DNA from: Pseudomonas karstica
GTDB lineage: Bacteria; Pseudomonadota; Gammaproteobacteria; Pseudomonadales; Pseudomonadaceae
DNA: 64,000 nt
Direction: 5' to 3'
Assembly (NCBI RefSeq): GCF_009707515.1
Contig: NZ_WLYI01000003.1
Span: 124,001 to 188,000 of the forward strand
Below are positions 57,603 through 64,000 of this stretch, piece after piece. The notes under the pieces are model-generated. The model did not search any database. It was given only the letters and a program-made list of their open reading frames with translations, and was not told where the DNA came from. The translations under genes and the position numbers were made by a program. Numbering within the stretch: position 1 is the stretch's first letter; each line of letters opens with the position of its first letter.

Positions 57603-58706
57603 ATGGCCAACCTGAAAATCAAGAATCTGCAAAAAGGCTTCGAAGGCTTTTCCATCATCAAAGGCATCGACCTGGAAGTGAACGATAAGGAGTTCGTGGT
57701 CTTCGTCGGTCCGTCGGGCTGCGGTAAATCCACCCTGCTGCGCTTGATCGCCGGCCTGGAAGAAGTCAGCGAAGGCACCATCGAACTGGATGGCCGCGAT
57801 ATCACCGAAGTAACCCCGGCCAAGCGTGACCTGGCGATGGTGTTCCAGACTTATGCCCTGTACCCGCACATGAGCGTGCGCAAGAACATGTCGTTTGCCC
57901 TTGACCTGGCAGGGATCGACAAGAAAATCGTCGACAGCAAAGTCAGTGAAGCGGCGCGCATCCTGGAGTTGGGCCCACTGCTGGAGCGCAAACCCAAGCA
58001 GTTGTCGGGCGGCCAACGCCAGCGAGTTGCCATCGGTCGCGCCATTGTCCGTAACCCGAAGATTTTCCTGTTCGACGAACCGCTGTCCAACCTTGATGCC
58101 GCCTTGCGGGTGCAGATGCGCCTGGAACTGGCGCGCCTGCACAAAGAGCTGCAAGCGACCATGATCTACGTGACTCACGATCAGGTCGAAGCCATGACCC
58201 TGGCCGACAAGGTAGTGGTGCTAAATAGCGGCCGTGTCGAACAGGTCGGCTCGCCTCTTGAGCTGTATCACCAACCGGCCAATCTGTTTGTCGCGGGTTT
58301 CCTCGGTACACCGAAAATGGGCTTCCTCAAAGGTAAAGTCACCCGTCTTGAGGCTCAGGGTTGCGAAGTGCAGCTGGATGCTGGCACCCGTATCAGCCTG
58401 CCCCTGAGCAGCGCGACCTTGAGTGTCGGCAGTCCGGTGACCCTCGGTATTCGCCCGGAGCACCTGGAAATCGCCTCCCCCGGCGACACCACCCTGACCG
58501 TCACCGCCGACGTCGGCGAACGCCTGGGCAGCGACACCTTCTGCCATGTCATTACCTCGAGCGGCGAACCGTTGACGATGCGTATTCGTGGTGACATGGC
58601 CAGCCAATATGGTGAAACGTTGAGCCTGCACCTGGACCCTGGCCATTGCCACCTGTTCGATGCCGATGGCGTCGCAGTAGCCCGTCCACTGCGCGCTGCG
58701 GCCTGA
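57603..58706 (+). CDS. mtlK: Mannitol ABC transporter ATPase MtlK
   Basis: This 367-residue MalK-type ATPase has Walker A GPSGCGKST near residue 38, the signature LSGGQRQRVAIGRA near 134, Walker B IFLFDEPLSNLD near 154 and the switch histidine in VTHDQVEAMTL. The C-terminal 130 residues form the TOBE regulatory domain (LGIRPEHLEIA). It powers uptake through MtlFG. GGAGGCCC before the ATG is the ribosome site. Confidence 0.94.
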   Translation: MANLKIKNLQKGFEGFSIIKGIDLEVNDKEFVVFVGPSGCGKSTLLRLIAGLEEVSEGTIELDGRDITEVTPAKRDLAMVFQTYALYPHMSVRKNMSFALDLAGIDKKIVDSKVSEAARILELGPLLERKPKQLSGGQRQRVAIGRAIVRNPKIFLFDEPLSNLDAALRVQMRLELARLHKELQATMIYVTHDQVEAMTLADKVVVLNSGRVEQVGSPLELYHQPANLFVAGFLGTPKMGFLKGKVTRLEAQGCEVQLDAGTRISLPLSSATLSVGSPVTLGIRPEHLEIASPGDTTLTVTADVGERLGSDTFCHVITSSGEPLTMRIRGDMASQYGETLSLHLDPGHCHLFDADGVAVARPLRAAA

Positions 58707-58724
58707 TTTCGCGAGAACTCCTTG

Positions 58725-60206
58725 ATGAAACTGAATAAGCAAAACCTCACGCAACTGGCGCCTGAAGTGCAACTGCCGGCCTATGCCATTGCCGATACGT
58801 CCCAGGGCATCGTCCATATTGGTGTTGGCGGTTTCCACCGGGCCCACCAGGCGTATTACACCGACGCGTTGATGAACACTGGCGAGGGGCTCGACTGGAG
58901 CATCTGTGGTGTAGGCCTGCGCGCTGAAGACCGTAAAGCCCGGGACGACCTGGCCGGCCAGGATTATCTCTATACTTTGTATGAACTGGGCGATACCGAC
59001 GACACCGAAGTCCGGGTCATTGGCGCCATCAGCGACATGCTGTTGGCCGAAGACAGCGCGCAGACGCTGATAGACAAGCTGGCCAGCCCGCAGATCCGTA
59101 TTGTCTCGTTGACCATCACCGAAGGCGGCTACTGCATCGATGACAGCAACGGCGAGTTCATGGCTCATCTACCCCAGATCCAGCATGACCTGGCTCACCC
59201 TGGCGCACCGAAAACGGTGTTCGGTTTTATCTGCGCCGCGCTGACCCGGCGTCGTGCTGCCGGTACTCCCGCGTTCACGGTAATGTCTTGCGATAACCTG
59301 CCCCACAACGGTGCTGTCACGCGCAAGGCCCTGCTGGCCTTCGCCGCGCTGCACAACGCCGATCTGCATGACTGGATCAAGGCCAACGTCAGCTTCCCCA
59401 ACGCCATGGTCGACCGTATTACCCCCATGACCAGCACCGCTCATCGCCTGCAATTGCATGACGAACACGGTGTTGATGATGCCTGGCCAGTGGTTTGCGA
59501 GCCCTTTGTGCAATGGGTGCTGGAAGACAAATTTGTCAATGGCCGCCCGGCCTGGGAAAAGGTCGGTGTGCAGTTCACCGACGACGTAACCCCTTACGAG
59601 GAGATGAAGATCGGGCTGCTCAATGGCAGTCACCTCGCGCTGACTTACCTGGGGTTTCTCAAAGGTTATCGGTTTGTCCACGAGGCCATGAACGACCCGC
59701 TGTTCGTGGCCTATATGCAGGCCTATATGGACCTGGACGTGACCCCGCAACTGGCGCCCGTACCCGGCATCGACCTGACCCAATACAAGCAGACACTGGT
59801 GGAACGCTTCTCCAACCAGGCAATTGCCGACCAGTTGGAGCGGGTGTGTTCCGATGGGTCGTCGAAATTCCCCAAGTTCACCGTGCCGACCATCAATCGA
59901 TTGATTGCCGAGGGTCGTGAAACCGAGCGTGCGGCGTTGGTGGTGGCCGCTTGGGCGCTGTATCTGAAAGGCGTGGATGAGAACGGTGTGACCTACCGGA
60001 TTCCCGACCCTCGTGCTGAATTTTGCCAAGGGCTGGTGGCCGATGATCGGGTGCTCAGTCGCCGGTTGCTGGGGGTGGAAGAAATTTTTGGCACGGCCAT
60101 TCCCAACTCACCCGAGTTTGTGGCAGCGTTCGAGCGGTGCTATGAGAGCCTACGCGACCAAGGTGTAACCAAAACCCTTGAGCGCTTGCTCATCACCATC
60201 AACTGA
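58725..60206 (+). CDS. mtlD: Mannitol 2-dehydrogenase MtlD
   Basis: This 493-residue NAD-dependent polyol dehydrogenase oxidises mannitol to fructose and arabitol to xylulose. The N-terminal HIGVGGFHRAHQAYYTD binds the cofactor. The long-chain polyol dehydrogenase motif K-x4-N-x2-H falls at K295, N300 and H303, the numbering of the crystallised P. fluorescens enzyme. This supports both the identity and the ATG at 58725 over the in-frame TTG at 58722. Confidence 0.97.
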   Translation: MKLNKQNLTQLAPEVQLPAYAIADTSQGIVHIGVGGFHRAHQAYYTDALMNTGEGLDWSICGVGLRAEDRKARDDLAGQDYLYTLYELGDTDDTEVRVIGAISDMLLAEDSAQTLIDKLASPQIRIVSLTITEGGYCIDDSNGEFMAHLPQIQHDLAHPGAPKTVFGFICAALTRRRAAGTPAFTVMSCDNLPHNGAVTRKALLAFAALHNADLHDWIKANVSFPNAMVDRITPMTSTAHRLQLHDEHGVDDAWPVVCEPFVQWVLEDKFVNGRPAWEKVGVQFTDDVTPYEEMKIGLLNGSHLALTYLGFLKGYRFVHEAMNDPLFVAYMQAYMDLDVTPQLAPVPGIDLTQYKQTLVERFSNQAIADQLERVCSDGSSKFPKFTVPTINRLIAEGRETERAALVVAAWALYLKGVDENGVTYRIPDPRAEFCQGLVADDRVLSRRLLGVEEIFGTAIPNSPEFVAAFERCYESLRDQGVTKTLERLLITIN

Positions 60207-60220
60207 CGAAACGGGATCAT

Positions 60221-60248
60221 CATGTGGGAGCCGGCTTGCCTGCTCCCA
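60221..60248. repeat. Short REP-like palindrome between mtlD and mtlY
   Basis: ATGTGGGAGCCGGCTTGCCT followed by GCTCCCAG resembles the TGTGGGAGC repeat class. GGGAGC at 60225-60230 pairs with GCTCCC at 60241-60246 around an internal GCCGGC. A partial copy of the same class lies at 17727. Confidence 0.6.
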
Positions 60249-60294
60249 GATCGACTGAGTCCTCACTCCAAAAAACACTGCTGAGCAATCCACC

Positions 60295-61776
60295 ATGACC
60301 CAGCAAAACCTTTTTCTCGGTATCGACTGCGGCACCCAGGGCACCAAGGCCATTGTCCTCGACGTGACTAGCGGTAAGGTGCTGGGCCTGGGCGCCGCCA
60401 GCCACACATTGATCAGCGGAGCCAACGGTTGCCGCGAGCAAGACACCAGTGAATGGCTCGACGCCTTCACCGAGGCCACCCACCGCGCCTTGCAGCAGGC
60501 TGGCGTGGATGGCCAGGACATCCTTGGCATTGGCGTGTCCGGCCAACAACATGGCCTGGTGTTGCTGGATGAGCAAGGCCAGGTTCTACGCCCGGCGAAG
60601 CTGTGGTGCGACACTGAAACCACTGCGCAAAATGATCGACTGTTGCAGCACCTGGGCGGTGAAAGCGGCTCTTTGGAGCGCCTCGGCGTGGCGATTGCGC
60701 CAGGCTACACCGTGTCCAAGCTGCTGTGGACGCGGGAGCAGCACCCGGACATTTTCGCCCGCATCGCTCATATCCTGCTGCCCCATGACTACCTCAACTA
60801 CTGGCTCACGGGTCGTGCCTGCGCCGAATATGGAGATGCCTCGGGGACTGGCTATTTCAACGTACGAACCCGGGAGTGGGACTTAGCCTTGCTGGGTCAT
60901 ATCGACCCCAGCGGCCGCCTGCAAGCAGCACTGCCCGAACTGATCGAAGCCGACCAGGCCGTCGGCACTATCCAGCCCGCCATCGCCGAACGCCTGGGGA
61001 TCAATCCCAATGCACGGGTGTCCAGCGGTGGCGGCGACAACATGATGGGCGCCATCGGCACCGGCAACATTGCCCCGGGGGTGATTACCATGAGCCTGGG
61101 CTCGTCCGGCACCGTCTATGCGTTCAATGACCAGCCCACTGTCAGCCCACAGGCCTCGGTAGCCACCTTTTGCTCGTCCAGCGGTGGTTGGTTGCCGTTG
61201 ATCTGCACCATGAACCTGACCAACGCTACCGGGGTTATCCGCGAGTTGTTCGAACTGGACCTGGCTGGTTTCAACGCCCTGATAGCCCAGGCGCCGATTG
61301 GCGCCGACGGCGTCAGCATGTTGCCGTTCCTCAATGGCGAACGGGTGCCTGCCCTGCCCCATGCCACCGGCAGCCTGCATGGCTTGACCATGACCAACCT
61401 GACTCGAGCCAACCTCTGTCGTGCCGTGGCCGAAGGCACTACGTTCGGCTTGCGCTATGGGCTGGACCTGTTGCGCCAGACCGGCCTGCAAAGCCAAAGC
61501 ATCCGCCTGATCGGCGGTGGCTCGAAAAGCCCCATCTGGCGGCAGATGGTGGCCGACATCATGAATACCGAAGTGATTTGTACCGAGCAAAGCGAAGCCG
61601 CAGCCCTGGGCGCGGCGATCCAGGCGGCCTGGTGCCAGACCGGCGAAAGCCTGGCGCTACTTTGCCAACGCTGCGTCAGTGTTGACCCGGCCAGCCGAAC
61701 CCTGCCGAACCCTGCCAGCGTCAGCGCCTATCAACAGGCCTATGAGTGCTATCAACAGCATGTGGCATTCCTTTAA
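60295..61776 (+). CDS. mtlY: Xylulokinase MtlY
   Basis: This 493-residue FGGY-family kinase phosphorylates xylulose made from arabitol by MtlD. The phosphate-binding start FLGIDCGTQGTKAIVLDV, GVSGQQHGLVLLD near residue 80, SLGSSGTVYAF and the C-terminal RLIGGGSKSPIWRQMVADI with EAAALGAAIQAAW are all present. It lies in the mtl operon between mtlD and the fructokinase gene. Confidence 0.93.
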   Translation: MTQQNLFLGIDCGTQGTKAIVLDVTSGKVLGLGAASHTLISGANGCREQDTSEWLDAFTEATHRALQQAGVDGQDILGIGVSGQQHGLVLLDEQGQVLRPAKLWCDTETTAQNDRLLQHLGGESGSLERLGVAIAPGYTVSKLLWTREQHPDIFARIAHILLPHDYLNYWLTGRACAEYGDASGTGYFNVRTREWDLALLGHIDPSGRLQAALPELIEADQAVGTIQPAIAERLGINPNARVSSGGGDNMMGAIGTGNIAPGVITMSLGSSGTVYAFNDQPTVSPQASVATFCSSSGGWLPLICTMNLTNATGVIRELFELDLAGFNALIAQAPIGADGVSMLPFLNGERVPALPHATGSLHGLTMTNLTRANLCRAVAEGTTFGLRYGLDLLRQTGLQSQSIRLIGGGSKSPIWRQMVADIMNTEVICTEQSEAAALGAAIQAAWCQTGESLALLCQRCVSVDPASRTLPNPASVSAYQQAYECYQQHVAFL

Positions 61777-61788
61777 GAGCGAACGAAT

Positions 61789-62739
61789 ATGTATCTGGTA
61801 TGTGGCGAAGCGCTGTTTGATTTTTTCAGCGAAGAAGAGGCCGATGGCCCTGCCTCGAAGGTCAATTACAAAGCCATTGCCGGTGGCTCACCGTTCAACG
61901 TAGCAGTGGGTTTGCGCCGCCTGGGCATCGATGCAGGGCTGTTTGCCGGGTTGTCCAACGACTATCTGGGGCGCCGCCTGTTGCAAGTGCTGAAGAACGA
62001 AGGCGTATGTGAGGACTACCTCCTGGAGTTCTGCGCGCCGACCACCCTGGCGATGGTCGCGGTGGGCGCCAATGGCTCACCGCAGTACAGTTTTCGTGGC
62101 GAGGGGTGTGCCGACCGACAGTTGCAACTGGAGCACCTGCCAGCCTTGGGCGCCGACATTCGTGGCTTTCACATCGGTTCTTTCTCCCTGGTGGTACAAC
62201 CGATTGCCGACACCTTGTTGGCCCTGGTCCGACGGGAAAGCGGCAAGCGCCTGATCAGCCTTGACCCCAACGTGCGCCTGAACCCTGAGCCGAATATTGA
62301 ATTATGGCGTGAGCGCGTGTCTGAACTGGTCAAGCATGCCGACCTGATCAAGGTCAGCGATGAAGACCTGCACCTGCTATATCCCGACCAGTCCCCGGAA
62401 AGCGTCCTGCAAGGCTGGCTCCAGTACCGTTGCCAATTGGTGTTCCTGACCCGTGGCGGTGACGGCGCCACCGTGTTCAGCCGTCAACACGGCAGTTGGT
62501 CGGCGCCAGCGGTCAAGGTGGTGATGGCCGATACAGTCGGGGCCGGTGACACCTTCCAAGCTGCGTTGATTGCCTGGTTGACCGAGCAGCAACTGGACTC
62601 GGTGGATGGGTTGCACACGCTCTCCCGGGAACAGATCGACAGCATGCTCGGCTTCGCCATTCGCGCAGCGGCATTGACCTGTGCCAAGAACGGGCCCGAC
62701 TTACCGTATCGGCATCAATTGCCAGCTATTTTTCCTTGA
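61789..62739 (+). CDS. mtlZ: Fructokinase MtlZ (PfkB family)
   Basis: This 316-residue ribokinase-family enzyme phosphorylates fructose from mannitol oxidation. GGSPFNVAVGLRRLG near residue 32 and the anion-hole/catalytic base motif DTVGAGDTFQAAL near 246-258 identify it; FHIGSFSL and SLDPNVRLN are further family marks. It ends the mtl operon. Its last 14 bases overlap the end of the convergent aquaporin gene. Confidence 0.93.
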   Translation: MYLVCGEALFDFFSEEEADGPASKVNYKAIAGGSPFNVAVGLRRLGIDAGLFAGLSNDYLGRRLLQVLKNEGVCEDYLLEFCAPTTLAMVAVGANGSPQYSFRGEGCADRQLQLEHLPALGADIRGFHIGSFSLVVQPIADTLLALVRRESGKRLISLDPNVRLNPEPNIELWRERVSELVKHADLIKVSDEDLHLLYPDQSPESVLQGWLQYRCQLVFLTRGGDGATVFSRQHGSWSAPAVKVVMADTVGAGDTFQAALIAWLTEQQLDSVDGLHTLSREQIDSMLGFAIRAAALTCAKNGPDLPYRHQLPAIFP

Positions 62740-63421
62740 ACACACGGGTCAGGCTGGCCCCCAGTACGCCCCCTACCACCGGCGCCAGCCAGAACAACCA
62801 GAGTTGGGCCATGTAGGCCGCTCCTGCAAACAACCCGGGGCCGGTACTGCGGGCCGGATTGATAGAGGTGTTGGTCACAGGGAGAGTGACCAGGTGGACC
62901 AGCATCAGCGCCAGTCCGACTGCAATGGGAGCGACCCCCTCCAATGCTCCCGGCCCGGTAACCCGCATAAAGATAAAGACATAGAAGAGTGTTGCCACGA
63001 CCTCGACCACCAACGCTGCCAACAGGCCGTATTGGCCCGGGCTTAACTCACCATACCCATTGGCTACGAACGCACCCATTTCAAAACCCGGCCGCCCACT
63101 GGTAACCAAGGCCAGGACAGCAGCCGCCACGATGGCGCCGGTCACCTGCGCAATGATGTAGGGCAGCACTTCGACTCCCGCAATGCGACGTCCAACCCAC
63201 AAACCAATAGTCACCGCCGGGTTGAAGTGCGCACCGCAAATACCGCCCACGGCGTAAGACATGGTCAGCACCGCCAACCCAAACGCCAAGGCCACGCCGA
63301 AAAAACCGATGCCCAGTTCCGGGAACGCCGCCGCCAGGACCGCCGCGCCGCCGCCGCCGAATGTCAGCCAGAATGTTCCGAGAAACTCTGCTGCAATTTT
63401 CTGTTGCAAGATCAACCCCAC
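62726..63421 (-). CDS. aqpZ: Aquaporin (AqpZ-type)
   Basis: This 231-residue MIP channel has six hydrophobic helices and two NPA boxes: HFNPAVTIG near residue 68 and NTSINPARSTGPG near 188. The second is followed by Arg-Ser as in water-selective AqpZ, rather than the Asp of glycerol facilitators. The likely start is the GTG at 63421; TTGs at 63415 and 63409 are alternatives, and no good ribosome site decides between them. It is convergent with, and overlaps, the mtl operon end. Confidence 0.88.
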   Translation of the reverse strand: MGLILQQKIAAEFLGTFWLTFGGGGAAVLAAAFPELGIGFFGVALAFGLAVLTMSYAVGGICGAHFNPAVTIGLWVGRRIAGVEVLPYIIAQVTGAIVAAAVLALVTSGRPGFEMGAFVANGYGELSPGQYGLLAALVVEVVATLFYVFIFMRVTGPGALEGVAPIAVGLALMLVHLVTLPVTNTSINPARSTGPGLFAGAAYMAQLWLFWLAPVVGGVLGASLTRVFKEK

Positions 63422-63614
63422 GTCATGCGCATGCCATCATCATTGATGACTCGGCAGGAACGTTAGCAACACTGAGCCCCGTGTACGTATCAGACTTTTC
63501 CGATTAGGCAGCTAGAGAAGTAAGCCAGCAGTGAACATACATTCCTGGTTTTTACAGCTGACGCGACCTGACGACGCACACCTGCCCTACCATGAAACCT
63601 GTCTGCTAGCACGA

Positions 63615-63642
63615 CAGTGGGAGTGAGACAACTCCCTCACTG
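63615..63642. other. Imperfect hairpin in the aqpZ upstream region
   Basis: CAGTGGGAGT at 63615-63624 pairs with ACTCCCTCACTG at 63631-63642 except for a two-base bulge, with GAGACA as loop. It lies between two divergent starts and has no T-run, so an operator is as likely as an RNA structure. Nothing else stands out in the 264-base gap. Confidence 0.35.
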
Positions 63643-63685
63643 CACGTTATGCTTTCGCACTTGAAATCGGCAGAAAGGATTCGCC

Positions 63686-64000
63686 ATGCGGTTCAGTTAC
63701 TGCACTCTCGCCACATTCACCGCCCTGCTCTGCTTCGCCCTCGCAATTATCTGGGGCTTCAAGCCTGACCTATTGTTATGGTTATGGAGTGTTGAGTACT
63801 CAAGCGCCATGGGGCTGGTCGCCCGGCGCAATGCCGCGCTGTTCCTGGCCGTGGGCATCATGTTCTATCGCGCGCGTCACTCCCCGCCCTCGGTAACACG
63901 TAAAGCCATGACCAGCGGTTTCGTGACCGGGTGTTTTGTATTGGCGGTATTGGGATTCGGCGAATGGCTCAATGGGCACGCAGGCCCGGGAATTTTGCTG
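63686..64000 (+). CDS. Small membrane protein (partial, runs off the window)
   Basis: An ATG at 63686 with AAAGGA seven bases upstream opens a frame with no stop before the window ends (105 residues visible). At least three hydrophobic segments are seen: about residues 6-25 (ATFTALLCFALAIIWGF), 48-60 (RNAALFLAVGIMFY) and 76-93 (GFVTGCFVLAVLGFGEWL). I do not recognise a specific family. The regular Pseudomonas codon use supports a real gene. Confidence 0.7.
   Translation, partial: MRFSYCTLATFTALLCFALAIIWGFKPDLLLWLWSVEYSSAMGLVARRNAALFLAVGIMFYRARHSPPSVTRKAMTSGFVTGCFVLAVLGFGEWLNGHAGPGILL

Overview
This 64 kb window is a chromosomal segment of a fluorescent Pseudomonas, most likely of the P. fluorescens group. 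The evidence is the high G+C codon usage, the many Pseudomonas-type REP/REPIN palindromes, an arn lipid A operon ending in ugd, the trehalose/alpha-glucan cluster (glgA-treZ-malQ-treY-glgX with glgB-treS/pep2-glgE), a MuxABC-type RND pump, and a complete mtlR-EFGKDYZ mannitol/arabitol operon. MtlD places its catalytic Lys, Asn and His at residues 295, 300 and 303, the numbering of the characterised P. fluorescens mannitol dehydrogenase. I see no tRNA, rRNA, CRISPR array, prophage or insertion sequence.

Layout. 1-1810: end of the arn operon (arnE tail, arnF, ugd), which makes and flips aminoarabinose for lipid A. 1997-8697: housekeeping and metabolic genes (small orphan protein, HPP membrane protein behind a terminator-like leader, 3-hydroxyisobutyryl-CoA hydrolase plus acyl-CoA dehydrogenase for valine catabolism, a DUF411 copper-type protein with a YqaA membrane protein, an exported alpha/beta hydrolase, a 2-hydroxyacid dehydrogenase). 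9263-31803: the alpha-glucan/trehalose region. A plus-strand run (glgA, treZ, malQ, treY, DUF2934 protein, glgX) faces a minus-strand operon (glgE, treS-maltokinase fusion, glgB). Between them lie a tightly coupled four-gene operon (acyl-CoA-dehydrogenase-like, PIG-L deacetylase, NodS-like methyltransferase, GT2 glycosyltransferase) and a second PIG-L paralogue that has lost two catalytic residues.

31996-36148: small proteins, an MgtC-family protein, a MocR-type regulator, a 172-residue orphan behind an hrp-box-like promoter, and an SDR. 36362-45513: a MuxABC/MdtABC RND pump with its outer-membrane lipoprotein; a REPIN has inserted in frame into the lipoprotein's leader and another REPIN supplies its stop codon. 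45868-51669: tpx, then a divergent 1672-residue protein with a second hrp-box-like promoter. It carries a clan-CD-like His/Cys module and a C-terminal domain with the Thr-x5-Cys...His signature of CheD-fold glutamine deamidases (CheD, BLF1, CNF1, HopAF1 type). 51809-62739: a glycosyltransferase and the mannitol operon. 62726-64000: an aquaporin (minus) and the start of a membrane protein running off the window.

How it fits together. The GlgE pathway enzymes (TreS/Pep2, GlgE, GlgB), GlgA and the TreY/TreZ route interconvert trehalose and branched alpha-glucan, probably for osmotic and desiccation stress; an AlgU-like promoter before glgE and an RsmA-type hairpin before glgA suggest stress and post-transcriptional control. 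The most novel content is the pair of hrp-box genes, which look like orphan members of a type III secretion regulon: one small unknown candidate effector and one giant multidomain candidate toxin with an apparent deamidase warhead. All calls come from reading the sequence; no database search was run.
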